Assembly: GCA_902619855.1 (NCBI GenBank)
Contig: CACNGE010000006.1
Coordinates: forward strand, 1 to 63,404
DNA length: 63,404 nt
Direction of reading: 5' to 3'
DNA from: an uncultured Bacteroidota bacterium
GTDB lineage: Bacteria; Bacteroidota; Bacteroidia; Flavobacteriales; Flavobacteriaceae
Position 1 is the first letter of the stretch; each line of letters opens with the position of its first letter. Position numbers and translations under genes: made by a program. Shown piece by piece: positions 15,255 to 25,087 of the stretch. The notes below the pieces were generated by a model. That model had not been told where the DNA came from. It was given only the letters and a program-made list of their open reading frames with translations, and made no database searches.

Positions 15255-17095
15255 TATTCCACCGTTACGGATTTTGCCAAATTTCTTGGTTGATCAACAT
15301 TACAACCTCGCATCACAGCAATATGATACGCCAATAGTTGCAGAGGTACTGATGCCAAAATGGGCGTCAGTGATTCGGTCACTTCAGGGATTTCAATCAC
15401 ATGATCTGCCAATGCCTTGACTGATTTGTCGCCCTTGGTCACAACAGCAATGATTTTCCCTTCTCTCGATTTGATTTCTTGGATGTTGCTCACCACCTTC
15501 TCATAATGCCCTTTGTTAGTGGCAATCACCACTACAGGCATGTTTTTGTCAATGAGTGCAATGGGCCCGTGTTTCATTTCTGCAGCAGGGTATCCCTCTG
15601 CGTGGATGTATGAAATTTCTTTGAGCTTCAGCGCACCTTCCAAAGCTACTGGAAAATTGTATCCTCGTCCCAAATACAAAAAGTTTGACGCTTTATTATA
15701 GCTTTTGGCAATCTTTTGTATGGCTTTTTCACTCTGTAATACTATTTCAATCGATTTTGGAAGCTTTTCCAACTCCTCAGCAACACGACCAAATTCTTCA
15801 GCAGTCAATGAACTCCGAATTTGACCCAAACGCAAGCAAATCAATATCAACAATGTGATTTGAGTGGTAAAGGCTTTGGTTGATGCCACGCCTATCTCTG
15901 GCCCTGCATGGGTGTAGGCTCCTGTATCAGCAGCTCGAGCAATAGAACTCCCAACCACATTGCAAATCCCAAATACAAAAGCGCCTGCTTCTTTGGCAAG
16001 TTTAATCGCTGCTAAGGTGTCTGCTGTTTCACCTGATTGGGAAATGGCAATTACAACATCATCTGTATAAATTACTGGGTTACGATAGCGAAACTCAGAT
16101 GCGTATTCCACCTCAACAGGAATACGAGCTGCATCTTCAAACAAATATTCGCCCACCAACCCTGCGTGCCAAGAGGTGCCACAAGCAACAATAATGATTC
16201 TTTTGGCTTTCTGAAATACCTCTTTGCGTTCTTCTAACCCAGACAATAAAATCTTTTGTTCATCCCTATGAAGCCTTCCCCTAAAGGTGTCGATAATGGC
16301 ATTGGGCTGCTCATAAATCTCTTTGAGCATAAAGTGGTCATAGCCCCCTTTCTCAATTTTTTCCAAACTGAGTTGTAGTTCTTGAATATGTGGGTCAACA
16401 CGACTGTTGTCTGGAATCGCATACATTTTTAATCCCTTGTCTTGGTTGATGACTGCCATTTCGTTGTCTTCCAAATAAATGGAACGATTGGTATATTCAA
16501 TAAAAGGCGAAGCGTCAGATGCTATAAAATATTCATCTTTCCCAAGGCCAATGGCCAATGGACTTCCGAGTTTGGCAACCACGATTTCTTTAGGTCTTTC
16601 TTTATCAAAAACAGCAATGGCATAGGCGCCAACCACTTGATTAAGGGCAATTTGAACAGCTTTTCCTGTTTTGAGTCCTTGAGTGGTTTGGATATGCTCA
16701 ACCAAATTGACCAAAACTTCTGTGTCTGTTTCAGAGGAGAAGCTAAACCCCTGGGCTGTCAAATAAGAACGAAGTGATTCGTAGTTTTCGATGATGCCAT
16801 TGTGCACAAGAACCAATCGACCAGAGTTGGAGGTGTGTGGGTGAGCATTCACATCATTGGGAACCCCGTGTGTTGCCCAGCGCGTATGGCCAATGCCAAG
16901 TGTGCAAGAGCGATGATTTTGTTCTGCCTTTGCTTCCAAATCTGTAACTTTTCCTTTGGTTTTGGTCAGGTGCAATTCGCTGTTGAGTAAGGCAATTCCT
17001 GCACTGTCATAACCTCGATATTCAAGGCGTTTTAAACCCTGAATAATAATAGGGTATGCTGCGCGATTTCCGATATAACCTACAATTCCACACAT
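15254..17095 (-). CDS. glmS: Glutamine--fructose-6-phosphate aminotransferase (isomerizing)
   Basis: The 613-residue protein makes glucosamine-6-phosphate from fructose-6-phosphate and glutamine, the first step to UDP-GlcNAc. MCGIVGYIG gives the N-terminal nucleophile Cys of the glutaminase domain (residues about 1-230). Two SIS domains follow, with SQSGETADT and the C-terminal PRNLAKSVTVE end that is nearly invariant in GlmS. The length is normal. It lies 2 bases downstream of ugd and overlaps the nucleotidyltransferase gene by 1 base, so precursor supply is tied to the glycan operon. No glmS ribozyme-like leader can be placed because the upstream gene abuts directly. Confidence 0.96.
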   Translation of the reverse strand: MCGIVGYIGNRAAYPIIIQGLKRLEYRGYDSAGIALLNSELHLTKTKGKVTDLEAKAEQNHRSCTLGIGHTRWATHGVPNDVNAHPHTSNSGRLVLVHNGIIENYESLRSYLTAQGFSFSSETDTEVLVNLVEHIQTTQGLKTGKAVQIALNQVVGAYAIAVFDKERPKEIVVAKLGSPLAIGLGKDEYFIASDASPFIEYTNRSIYLEDNEMAVINQDKGLKMYAIPDNSRVDPHIQELQLSLEKIEKGGYDHFMLKEIYEQPNAIIDTFRGRLHRDEQKILLSGLEERKEVFQKAKRIIIVACGTSWHAGLVGEYLFEDAARIPVEVEYASEFRYRNPVIYTDDVVIAISQSGETADTLAAIKLAKEAGAFVFGICNVVGSSIARAADTGAYTHAGPEIGVASTKAFTTQITLLILICLRLGQIRSSLTAEEFGRVAEELEKLPKSIEIVLQSEKAIQKIAKSYNKASNFLYLGRGYNFPVALEGALKLKEISYIHAEGYPAAEMKHGPIALIDKNMPVVVIATNKGHYEKVVSNIQEIKSREGKIIAVVTKGDKSVKALADHVIEIPEVTESLTPILASVPLQLLAYHIAVMRGCNVDQPRNLAKSVTVE

Positions 17096-17097
17096 AC

Positions 17098-18510
17098 TTA
17101 TTCGATACCTTTTCCAATCTCATAGGCAGTAAAGCCAATGGATTGCAATTGATTATGGTCTAAAATTTTTCTTCCGTCAAACACAAATGCGGGTTTTTCC
17201 ATTTGCGTGTAAATCTTTGTAAAATCTTGTGTTTTAAACTCATCCCACTCTGTGATAACGGCTAACGCATGGGCTTTCGTACATGCATCTTCTGCTTTGT
17301 CAGAACTTCTTAGATTAACAAGTTTAGATTTGATCTTATTTTCAGATTGCCCTCTGTATTCCCACAGTGTTTGCAAATCTAGGTGCATGCGTTCCAAAGA
17401 CACTTTGGGGTCATAGACATGGATCTGTGCGCCTTCTGAAAGTAGCTGTTCTGCAACATAAATCGCCGCAGATTCTCGAGTGTCATTGGTGTTTTTTTTA
17501 AATGCCCATCCCCAAAAACCAATTTTTTTACCAATGACAGTGTTGAACAACGCTTCTTGTATTCGATTGGCAAATCGGTTTTTCTGAAAATCATTGATCT
17601 GAATGACTCCTTGCCAATAGTCTGCCACTTCATCTAAACCATATTGACGACAGATATAAACAAGGTTTAAGATGTCTTTTTGAAAACAACTGCCACCAAA
17701 GCCAACAGAAGCTTTTAAAAATTTAGAGCCTATACGACTGTCCTTACCAACTGCATTAGCAACCTCTTCTACATCAGCGCCTGTGGCTTCACAAAGGGCA
17801 GAAATACTGTTGATGGAACTAATCCGTTGTGCCAAAAAAGCATTGGACACAAGCTTTGACAGCTCGGACGACCATACATTGGTGGTCACAATTTTTTCAC
17901 GTGGAATCCAATTTGCATAAATATCAACCAATACCTCAATGGCCTGTTTACCTTTAGATGTTTTGCGCCCACCGATCAACACTCGATCTGATTTAAACAA
18001 ATCGGCAATGGCTGTTCCTTCGGCCAAAAACTCGGGGTTGGAGAGCACCTCAAAATGTGCTCCGTGGGTTGATTGTTCCAATATGGTTTGTATCGCCTCT
18101 GCTGTTCGAACAGGAAGTGTGCTTTTTTCGACCACTATTTTGTCAGTCGTTGCCACTTCGGCAATTCGTAGGGCACATTGTTCTACGTATGTTAGATCTG
18201 CTGCCATTCCTTTGCCTTTACCATAGGTTTTAGTGGGAGTGTTCACAGCGATAAATATAATGTCCGCCTCCTTTATGGCTTTGTCGATATCTGTTGAAAA
18301 AAAGAGGTTTTTGTTTCGTGCTTTTGCCACAACTTCAGCCAAACCAGGTTCGTATATGGGTAGTTTGTCCAAATCGGAGTCGTTCCAAGCAGCAATGCGT
18401 TCTTCGCTAATGTCAACCACATTAACTATCATATTAGGACACTGTTTAGCGATCACCGCCATGGTGGGTCCGCCTACATAGCCAGCTCCAATACAACATA
18501 TCTTATTCAT
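17098..18510 (-). CDS. ugd: UDP-glucose 6-dehydrogenase
   Basis: The protein oxidises UDP-glucose to UDP-glucuronate with two NAD+. The N-terminal [10 protein letters not shown] is the NAD loop, and [10 protein letters not shown] holds the catalytic Cys. [12 protein letters not shown] and VYDPK mark the C-terminal UDP-binding domain. I choose the ATG at 18510 (470 residues), because [10 protein letters not shown] is the usual family start. The frame is open to 18531, which would add seven residues and deepen the overlap with the upstream gene from 8 to 29 bases. The gene supplies UDP-GlcA or derivatives for the surface glycan. The C-terminal part is longer than in E. coli Ugd, as in animal-type enzymes. 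Confidence 0.94.
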   Translation of the reverse strand: MNKICCIGAGYVGGPTMAVIAKQCPNMIVNVVDISEERIAAWNDSDLDKLPIYEPGLAEVVAKARNKNLFFSTDIDKAIKEADIIFIAVNTPTKTYGKGKGMAADLTYVEQCALRIAEVATTDKIVVEKSTLPVRTAEAIQTILEQSTHGAHFEVLSNPEFLAEGTAIADLFKSDRVLIGGRKTSKGKQAIEVLVDIYANWIPREKIVTTNVWSSELSKLVSNAFLAQRISSINSISALCEATGADVEEVANAVGKDSRIGSKFLKASVGFGGSCFQKDILNLVYICRQYGLDEVADYWQGVIQINDFQKNRFANRIQEALFNTVIGKKIGFWGWAFKKNTNDTRESAAIYVAEQLLSEGAQIHVYDPKVSLERMHLDLQTLWEYRGQSENKIKSKLVNLRSSDKAEDACTKAHALAVITEWDEFKTQDFTKIYTQMEKPAFVFDGRKILDHNQLQSIGFTAYEIGKGIE

Positions 18511-19192
18511 CGCTGTTAGTTTTGGTTGCAAAAGTAGGAATTTTATAGGTGAGCATTAGCCCGCCACGATATGCAATAACTTCTCCTGATCCATTGAATG
18601 GACGATAAACTTTCTCATCTGGGTTGTCCAAGTCAACCCTCCGAAGGCCTTTGTAGCCTTTATACCATGACTGTGCTAGGCCTGCGCCAATAAAAAACTC
18701 TAAACCAAATCCCTTTTTCAATCGCTTTTTATATCCAATTGTCAGCCCATAAAACGCCGCACGACCTGAGTAGTACTCATCATTTGGAATATCAAAGCGT
18801 TCTTCTACACCTTCTTTTTCATCCCAATAGTCATAAATGACAACAAAGTTTGGTTTTTGAAGGGTAAACATTCCAAAGCCTACATGTGGGGCAATGAACC
18901 AATTTTGGGTGTCTTCTTTACGGTACCATCGATATTCTAAAAAAACTTGGTTTACATGAAAAGGAGTGTCGTCTAGAAGTGGTTGTTCATCCCAAAACGA
19001 ACCAAGCACATCGATTTGAAAAGATTGTTTTTCGCTCACAGGGACTTCAAGCCCAAAATTGGGAATTAAAAATGGAAGCGTTGCTAGGTTGGCTTTTGCC
19101 TCGGTTTGAGCAATTAATCGTGAGCTGACAAGCAGCAAAAACAATAGGTGTTTGACTTGGATAAAAGTCTTTGAGTGGGGTCTTTTGTACAT
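18503..19192 (-). CDS. Outer-membrane beta-barrel protein of unknown function
   Basis: The 229-residue protein has a basic N-terminus and a hydrophobic segment ([15 protein letters not shown]) ending in a signal peptidase I-type site, then alternating polar/hydrophobic strands. It finishes close to a barrel-like strand [12 protein letters not shown]. Repeated segments such as [18 protein letters not shown] and [12 protein letters not shown] are typical outer-membrane strand pairs. The pattern recalls DUF3575-type barrels in Bacteroidota. It lies 5 bases downstream of the Kelch membrane protein and overlaps ugd by 8 bases, so it is co-transcribed with the glycan genes. Its function is unknown; a structural or regulatory role in surface glycan display is possible. 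Confidence 0.55.
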   Translation of the reverse strand: MYKRPHSKTFIQVKHLLFLLLVSSRLIAQTEAKANLATLPFLIPNFGLEVPVSEKQSFQIDVLGSFWDEQPLLDDTPFHVNQVFLEYRWYRKEDTQNWFIAPHVGFGMFTLQKPNFVVIYDYWDEKEGVEERFDIPNDEYYSGRAAFYGLTIGYKKRLKKGFGLEFFIGAGLAQSWYKGYKGLRRVDLDNPDEKVYRPFNGSGEVIAYRGGLMLTYKIPTFATKTNSDE

Positions 19193-19197
19193 AATAT

Positions 19198-20487
19198 CTA
19201 GTTTAGTAGGTCTTGTTTGAAATAATAAATGAGCTGACGCTTGTCGTTGGGGTCTTTAACGATTTTAATGATGGTTTTGCCTACTAGTTTTTTCATCAGT
19301 GTGTTGATGGATTCAATGGCGTCTGCTTTTCTTTTGTTGTTTTGTGAATCACTCAAGTCATCTCGCCCTATCATTTGAAGGATGTCATCTGTTGTTGCCT
19401 TCAACTTTGATTGCAACAGTACTAATATCATCTCCTCCTCTTCAGATAGTGGAAAAAACTCAAGTTTATTGCGTATTCCGCCACGTACCAAACGAGGCGT
19501 ACGCATACGAACCACAATCACCCATAAATAACCCAAAGTAATGATGACAAATGCAAGAACAGCAGCATATGTAAGATTTAAAAATAAAGCTTTCTGATCA
19601 AAATATAGCCGTTCTGCTTTTTCTGGGTTCGCAAGAGTACGTGCCCCTAATACTTTTCCATAGAGTTGATTGTTTTTGAAATAATAAAGTGAGTCTTCTC
19701 TAAAAAAGGCTGGTTCAGACTTACTGATATTGGCAGAAGTAAATCCTTGATTATAAAATAAAACATTGTTGTTTTTCAAATCTACAACTAGATTTTGTTT
19801 TGTATCAATTGGATGGCCAAACAAATAAAACAAACTGTCTTTTTGTACAATTTTATAGGGGGACAAATTAACTGCTGTTTTTCCTAGGTTTGTCCATTTT
19901 CTTGTGATAAAGTCAAATGTCCAGATGTCTTTATTTATTTCACCCTCAAGTCCTGTGAATTTGTCAATCTCTAAGCCGCCTACACTATAAAAAGTGTCTG
20001 CCAACAAAAAACAGGAACCACCAAAAGCTTCAGGAGGGAAATTAAATCCTTTGGTAGGATAATATTCCCATTCTGTTGTAGATTCATCAAAATAAGTAAA
20101 GAAGTTGTTTGCGCGCCAAAAGCCATATCCCCCATAGCGAAAGAGAGTGTCACGATAAACAAACTGACTCGCTTTGTGCTGCTTTCGATGTTGATACGAT
20201 CGGTCAATTCGTAAGGTTTTTTCTTTTTCAATTCGATAAATCAAGCCCCCCCTGTTGCTGGTCAGATGAAGTGCATCGCTGTACCAAACTGCTGAATAGT
20301 CTGGATAATCTTCGGGTATTGGCTCTAATAGGAAAGTATCCCGTTTTTTGGTTAAAAAGTGCTCCTTAATAATTATGTCTTCGTAAAACCAATAAATAGA
20401 TTCGTTGGTTTTGTTGTACCAAGCCTTATCAGCTGTAGGAGACTGGGCGAAAAGGGGGAGTGTATAAAGCACTAATAATAGTCGCAT
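19198..20487 (-). CDS. Kelch-repeat protein with one membrane helix and a C-terminal winged-helix-like domain
   Basis: The 429-residue protein has a signal peptide (MRLLLVLYTLPLFAQ). Residues about 30-290 are rich in Tyr/Trp/Gly beta segments, with Kelch-like blades (FRYGGYGFW and SVGGLEID each followed by W-containing strands). A single membrane helix follows at about 304-327. The C-terminal 345-425 region would be cytoplasmic. It begins LSEEEEMILVLL, contains a helix-turn-helix-like stretch, and ends with the wing-like KIVKDPNDKRQLIYYF. This layout suggests a periplasmic propeller sensor with a DNA-binding tail. It heads the minus-strand glycan operon behind a shared divergent promoter, so it may regulate that operon. 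I do not recognise a named family. Confidence 0.55.
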   Translation of the reverse strand: MRLLLVLYTLPLFAQSPTADKAWYNKTNESIYWFYEDIIIKEHFLTKKRDTFLLEPIPEDYPDYSAVWYSDALHLTSNRGGLIYRIEKEKTLRIDRSYQHRKQHKASQFVYRDTLFRYGGYGFWRANNFFTYFDESTTEWEYYPTKGFNFPPEAFGGSCFLLADTFYSVGGLEIDKFTGLEGEINKDIWTFDFITRKWTNLGKTAVNLSPYKIVQKDSLFYLFGHPIDTKQNLVVDLKNNNVLFYNQGFTSANISKSEPAFFREDSLYYFKNNQLYGKVLGARTLANPEKAERLYFDQKALFLNLTYAAVLAFVIITLGYLWVIVVRMRTPRLVRGGIRNKLEFFPLSEEEEMILVLLQSKLKATTDDILQMIGRDDLSDSQNNKRKADAIESINTLMKKLVGKTIIKIVKDPNDKRQLIYYFKQDLLN

Positions 20488-20517
20488 AAAAATAAGACTA
20501 TTTTATTTTTTGTTTTG

Positions 20518-20535
20518 CAAAGATACGTATTTTTG
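20518..20535. promoter_or_regulatory. Back-to-back divergent -7 elements
   Basis: CAAAGATACGTATTTTTG reads as TATCTTTG on the minus strand (20518-20525) and TATTTTTG on the plus strand (20528-20535), both matching TAnnTTTG. Only CG separates them. The plus element ends 4 bases before the WecA-type ATG at 20540, implying a leaderless or nearly leaderless mRNA. The minus element lies 30 bases upstream of the Kelch protein start. Confidence 0.7.
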
Positions 20536-20539
20536 CCCT

Positions 20540-21610
20540 ATGACAATTAGCACAATCATCGTTTTGTTGGGTTATGGATTTATTTTTACTTGGCTTACCA
20601 TTCCACGTGTGTCAGAGATCGTGAAAAAGTATCGGATTTATCGAAAACCCAGTGAACGTGATCTCCATTGGCGCTTTGTTCCTAAGCTTACTGGCTTGTC
20701 ATTCTATGTTGCACTTTTGCTTGTTGCTTTTGCTTTTGTACCCTTTGTGGATGTCCAACGACTTATTCTTGTTTTGGGTGCTGGTGCAATTGTTGTCTAT
20801 GTTGGCATTCGAGATGATATCTATCAGCTCAGGCCCATTGTTAAACTTATGCTTCAGCTTGTTGCTATTTCGTTTTTTGTTTTTGGAGACGATTTGGTTG
20901 TTCGCAATCTCAATGGGTTTTTAAATATTTATGAGCTACCCCTAGGAGTGGATTATTTGTTCACTTTTTTTATTGGAGTTTTTATGATTAATTCTTTTAA
21001 TCTTTGTGATGGAATTGATGGCCTAGCAGCCATGATGGGCATCGTCATTTCTGTGTGTTATGGATCAATCTTCTTCATTGTCAGCGATTATTTATTTTTA
21101 GCGTTTTGTATAATCCTAATTGGTTGTTTGCTAGCTTTTTTACGTTTCAACTTACCCCATAAAAACAAAGTGTTTATGGGCGATACCGGATCTCTGTTTT
21201 TAGGGTTTATCTTTTACTTGTTTACCATGTATTTTGTGACAACCGACTCCGTGATTTTATCCGTTTTTGTTCCTCACAAATCCCTTGTCATCGTAGCTGC
21301 TCTTAGTATTTTTATAGTGCCTATACTGGACTCTGGTAGTGTGTTTTTCAGTCGGGTTTGGCACAAAAAAAGCCCATTTAAGCCCGACAACAATCATATC
21401 CATCACTTGGTGCTTCACTACACCAAGAACCATATCATGGCTTCTCTGATCATCATCGCGTGTTTAACTGCTACCTTGATGCTGTTTTCACAACTTGCCT
21501 TTAGTCTTAGTCACGAGCTTACAATCATCTTGTTTTTTGTCTACCTGATTTTTTGGTATATCACACTCTTTTTTGTGCGACGAAAAGTGCGTAAAGAAAA
21601 GTCTGTTTAG
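20540..21610 (+). CDS. WecA/MraY-family undecaprenyl-phosphate sugar-1-phosphate transferase
   Basis: A 356-residue membrane protein with about ten helices that loads the first sugar-phosphate onto undecaprenyl phosphate. Key cytoplasmic motifs: NLCDGIDGLA (Asp-rich catalytic loop), FMGDTGSLFLGF, and DNNHIHH (the His-rich loop typical of WecA-type rather than MraY enzymes). UDP-GlcNAc or a relative is the expected donor. I choose the ATG at 20540, right after the -7 element, rather than an upstream in-frame codon at 20510 that lies within the promoter. It is the only plus-strand gene between the glycan operon and the wzz/wza operon. Its stop overlaps the wzz stop in a 4-base TTAG. Confidence 0.9.
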   Translation: MTISTIIVLLGYGFIFTWLTIPRVSEIVKKYRIYRKPSERDLHWRFVPKLTGLSFYVALLLVAFAFVPFVDVQRLILVLGAGAIVVYVGIRDDIYQLRPIVKLMLQLVAISFFVFGDDLVVRNLNGFLNIYELPLGVDYLFTFFIGVFMINSFNLCDGIDGLAAMMGIVISVCYGSIFFIVSDYLFLAFCIILIGCLLAFLRFNLPHKNKVFMGDTGSLFLGFIFYLFTMYFVTTDSVILSVFVPHKSLVIVAALSIFIVPILDSGSVFFSRVWHKKSPFKPDNNHIHHLVLHYTKNHIMASLIIIACLTATLMLFSQLAFSLSHELTIILFFVYLIFWYITLFFVRRKVRKEKSV

Positions 21611-22674
21611 CTGCTTTTTAGCTCTTTTAAAATTTGGAGTGCTGGGGCTTTTACTAGGGTCCAGCCCACAGCTATTACACCTCCCAAAAAAGTCCAGATA
21701 ATTATCATCATCGTCCGCTGGGGTTTTGAACGTTTTAAGGGAACGCTCACCGGTTCAATGATCATAAAAATCGGAGTGTCTTTATTGACTTGTATTTTGG
21801 CTTGCTCCACCTGTCCCGCCAATTCCTGATAAACGGATGAAGTCACAGTAAATTGCGACTCTAGGCGCGTGAGCTGATTTTGGTATAGAGAAGAAGTGAT
21901 GTTCAAATTTTGATCTTTAAACATCGCAATAGAGTCTTGAATTTGTTCAAACTCTTGGCGCTTTGCGTCAAATTGACCTTGGACAAACTGCAGGTTGTTT
22001 CTGGCGCTTTGACTTTTAAACGCGATAATTTTACTTTGTAATAAATCTGTTGCTGCTTGAGCTAGTTGTGCTGCAATCTTTCTGTCGGAAAACTCTACGC
22101 TAATAGAAACTAGACCTTTCTTATCATCTACCTCAACCGACAAAATTTGACCTAAAAGTTCAAACAAGTTTCTGTCCTCTTTGTTGATATCAAAAAGAGT
22201 GTTATCCTGATGGGTGTCTGCATTGTTGCTTGAAAGCAATAGGCTTGGTAAGCCAATGGTATACTTTTTAATTAAGGCTATAACCGATACGCCTCCATCT
22301 TGGCCTAGAATATAATCGCGGAAACTGATTTGGCTTTCACCCACAGGCGTTTCTAGAAGCGCCATACGATAAGGAGAGCTTTCAGCAATTTGGGGGTATA
22401 ATGATGGTGCAATTTCTTGTGGTTGCCCACCCATAATCGCTGTGAGATTTATACCAGCAAGAGACGCCAATCCGCCTAGAGATGAGTTTGATTGTCCTTC
22501 TGAAAGCTGAGGCATAAACATCGATGATGCGGTATAGCGTACAGGCGAAACCAATGCCAAAACAATCCCTAGAGCAGAGAACAAAACTGTAATTTGTATC
22601 ACAAAACGCCTTGCTACAAAAACTGTTTTTAACAGAAAAGTCAGGTCAATTTCGTCTTCTTTGTGGTCATTCAT
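21607..22674 (-). CDS. Chain-length determinant/Wzz-type polysaccharide co-polymerase
   Basis: The 355-residue protein has the Wzz layout: a short cytoplasmic N-terminus, membrane helix at about residues 24-46, and a large periplasmic domain with coiled-coil stretches (about 210-300). A Pro-rich segment PVSVPLKRSKPQR and a second helix at about 320-342 follow. Such proteins set the length of the polymer or couple to the Wza channel. There is no C-terminal tyrosine kinase domain. It lies 10 bases downstream of wza and ends in a stop overlapping that of the convergent WecA gene. Loss of a separate terminator here means read-through between the two transcripts is possible. Confidence 0.85.
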   Translation of the reverse strand: MNDHKEDEIDLTFLLKTVFVARRFVIQITVLFSALGIVLALVSPVRYTASSMFMPQLSEGQSNSSLGGLASLAGINLTAIMGGQPQEIAPSLYPQIAESSPYRMALLETPVGESQISFRDYILGQDGGVSVIALIKKYTIGLPSLLLSSNNADTHQDNTLFDINKEDRNLFELLGQILSVEVDDKKGLVSISVEFSDRKIAAQLAQAATDLLQSKIIAFKSQSARNNLQFVQGQFDAKRQEFEQIQDSIAMFKDQNLNITSSLYQNQLTRLESQFTVTSSVYQELAGQVEQAKIQVNKDTPIFMIIEPVSVPLKRSKPQRTMMIIIWTFLGGVIAVGWTLVKAPALQILKELKSS

Positions 22675-22684
22675 TTGTCAAATA

Positions 22685-25084
22685 TCAATTTCCGATTATT
22701 GTTCTAACAAGAAGGGTTAGGGAGGCAACTGCCGATGTCATACCAATAATTTCCTGCACTGATACGGCTCGTTTTTCCTCTTTAATAGGAACCACAACCA
22801 CTGCGCCAGGCTCAAGTCTAGGTCTTATGTTAAAAAACAAAAAGCGCTTCGTTCCCTTCACATCTCCATTTTGATAAACCACATAAGCGTTTTTATAATT
22901 TGCTGATTGTGTGGCTCCTCCTGATTTTATGACCGCTTCTCTAAATGAAATTCCATTCGCATATGGCATTGCAGTCTCTCGCTGAACAGCACCCAATACA
23001 GAAACTGTAGAGTCTTTTTTTGGAAAGAAAATCACGTCGTTTGGCTTCAACAAAAGGTTGCCTGTGAAATTTCCATTTGTGGAAAGTATTTTTTCAAAAT
23101 TAATCCCTATTTTAATTTCTGTATCTTCTTCATCAACAAATAATATGTTCAGAGAATCTTCGGTTTCTTCAATATTGCTTTTGGTTTGATTTGAAATTTT
23201 TCTTTCAATAGAAACACCCCTCAAATTTGCTCCTGGCAGGGCTTTTCCTGCATCAAAATATAAATCATAAAGTGTATAATTTTCGTTGATGATGGGATAA
23301 GTTCCTGGTCTGGAAACCTCCCCCTCCAGTGTAACGAATGTTGTGGGTTGATATCCTGGTTTTGCGCGAACAACCATCAAGTCTGATGAGTTTAGTTCTA
23401 CTTCTTTTGCTTCGTCAAAAGAAAACCAGCGAGCATTAATGCGTTTATTTTGATCCAAGTCAGTCACGTTGGTATACAGTTCGATTTGATCTGTGTTGGC
23501 ACGATCATCAAAACCATTGGCAATTAACACCAGATCTCCTGCTGTCATCCCTTCAAAAAAGGGATATTTGCCTGGCTCATTAACAATGCCTTGAATATCA
23601 ACGGTTCTTTCAGTTTTTATGTTTTCCATGGAAATGACAACCAAGCTGTCATTTGGTTGTAGTTGAATATCTTTGGTTTTGCTGGCAACCTCTGACAGAT
23701 TAATCGTTTTGATTTCATTAAAATACCCTTGTTTTGATCGATACAAAATTGCTGATTCTGGATAAGCATCAGGGGTCAATCCGTTGCTGCTTTTCAATAA
23801 TGCAGACAAGGTTGGTGATTCGTTTAATGGATAATTTCCAGGAAGGTACACTTCTCCCGAAACGCTCACCTTATTTGTATATTTATCCGAAACGCTTTTT
23901 GCTTCAACCAAGTCTCCATCTTTTAGTGGTGTGGAAATATATGATTGTTGCTCAATTTTGATGATTTCACGCTCAAATTCCAGTACACGATCAACATACA
24001 CTGCCTTTTTATATGCTTCAGACGAAAACCCTCCAACATAGGAAAGTAAATCATCAACTGTTTCTTTATCCAGAGTTTCAAAACGTCCTGTCGTCTTAAA
24101 CGCTCCATCTACTGTTATCCTATTGTGATGAGGAGAGACAACAATCACATCTTGATCATTGAGAAAAAAGGAAGGGTAAGTTCCTTTTACAAAATAGTCA
24201 TACAAATCAATCGTATGTGCAAGTTTGCCATTGCGCATGATTGAAATATCTCGATAGCTTCCACTTTCGCTTGGCCCACCTGCTGCATAAAGTGCGTTCA
24301 ATACAGAAGAGAATCCAGAAATTGTATATGTGCCAGGTGCTTCCACACTTCCTGTGATGTTTACAACAATACTTCTCGCTTTTTGAAGGTTTACATCTAA
24401 ATACACCTTTGATTCATTTGGAGCATCTGGTGAAAGACCTGTATATATCGAAGAAAATTCGTTTCTGATTTTTCGCTCTGCTGCCCCTATTGTCAAGCCA
24501 GACAGATACATTGGTTTAAGCCTATCTATACGAATAACTCCTTGCCGCGATAAGGTCACTTCGTAGCGGTTCTCAGAAGCACCCCAAACATCAATGGAGA
24601 TTTCGTCCATTGGTCCCAAGCGATATCCTGCAGGTGTTGCCACATAAAACTGTGGCGTTTCGGTAATCTTTTGATTGGCGAAAAAAGCGCTTCCAAAAAT
24701 ATCAGACTGTTCTTCCAGTTCATCAAACATAAGCATCTCTGTGTCGTTTCCAAAGCCAAGTGGGTCTTGATTTTGCATGTCGATCTCTTGTTCTTGGTTT
24801 TTGCTACCTTGTTGTTTCCCTTCCCAGGCATTTCGAAGCAGAGATAAGTCTTCAATTGTTGCGCCTTGAGCTTTTGCCAATCCTTCAAGCTGAACCAAAG
24901 AATATCCTCGCTTTCGAGCTTCAATAACATAACTCGCTTGTTGTTTTGGGGTTAAATTTCGAATTTGTGTCAAAAAGGTGGGGGTGTCTTGTGCAACTAA
25001 TGGAGCTACAATTAAGAAAAACAACAGCACTGAACTGGTCGTCATCAATCTTATTGTCATGCCACCATAGAAATCCTTTTGCAT
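22685..25084 (-). CDS. Wza-type polysaccharide export protein with multiple SLBB domains
   Basis: The 799-residue protein has a signal peptide ending in APLVAQ, then a polar linker. A Poly_export domain follows at about residues 150-235 (YRLGPMDEISIDVWG), and several SLBB repeats run along the rest. These have recurring V-x-G-x-V-x-x-P-G-x-Y motifs (such as GSVEAPGTY, GEVYLPGNY, GIVNEPGKY, GEVSRPGTY). A hydrophobic helix near the C-terminus would insert into the outer membrane. It is twice as long as E. coli Wza, as is common in Bacteroidota. No lipobox Cys is visible, unlike E. coli Wza. Starts at 25084 or 25060 are both possible; I keep the first because it sits 3 bases after the upstream stop. 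Confidence 0.9.
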   Translation of the reverse strand: MQKDFYGGMTIRLMTTSSVLLFFLIVAPLVAQDTPTFLTQIRNLTPKQQASYVIEARKRGYSLVQLEGLAKAQGATIEDLSLLRNAWEGKQQGSKNQEQEIDMQNQDPLGFGNDTEMLMFDELEEQSDIFGSAFFANQKITETPQFYVATPAGYRLGPMDEISIDVWGASENRYEVTLSRQGVIRIDRLKPMYLSGLTIGAAERKIRNEFSSIYTGLSPDAPNESKVYLDVNLQKARSIVVNITGSVEAPGTYTISGFSSVLNALYAAGGPSESGSYRDISIMRNGKLAHTIDLYDYFVKGTYPSFFLNDQDVIVVSPHHNRITVDGAFKTTGRFETLDKETVDDLLSYVGGFSSEAYKKAVYVDRVLEFEREIIKIEQQSYISTPLKDGDLVEAKSVSDKYTNKVSVSGEVYLPGNYPLNESPTLSALLKSSNGLTPDAYPESAILYRSKQGYFNEIKTINLSEVASKTKDIQLQPNDSLVVISMENIKTERTVDIQGIVNEPGKYPFFEGMTAGDLVLIANGFDDRANTDQIELYTNVTDLDQNKRINARWFSFDEAKEVELNSSDLMVVRAKPGYQPTTFVTLEGEVSRPGTYPIINENYTLYDLYFDAGKALPGANLRGVSIERKISNQTKSNIEETEDSLNILFVDEEDTEIKIGINFEKILSTNGNFTGNLLLKPNDVIFFPKKDSTVSVLGAVQRETAMPYANGISFREAVIKSGGATQSANYKNAYVVYQNGDVKGTKRFLFFNIRPRLEPGAVVVVPIKEEKRAVSVQEIIGMTSAVASLTLLVRTIIGN

Positions 25085-25087
25085 GTA

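Noticed and set aside
16442-16777. Open frame antisense to glmS (111 codons)
   Set aside because: It lies wholly inside a clear glmS gene, has no promoter and no recognisable protein character.
20601-20609. Partial parS-like sequence TTCCACGTG within the WecA-type gene
   Set aside because: Only half of the palindrome is kept, so ParB binding is not expected.
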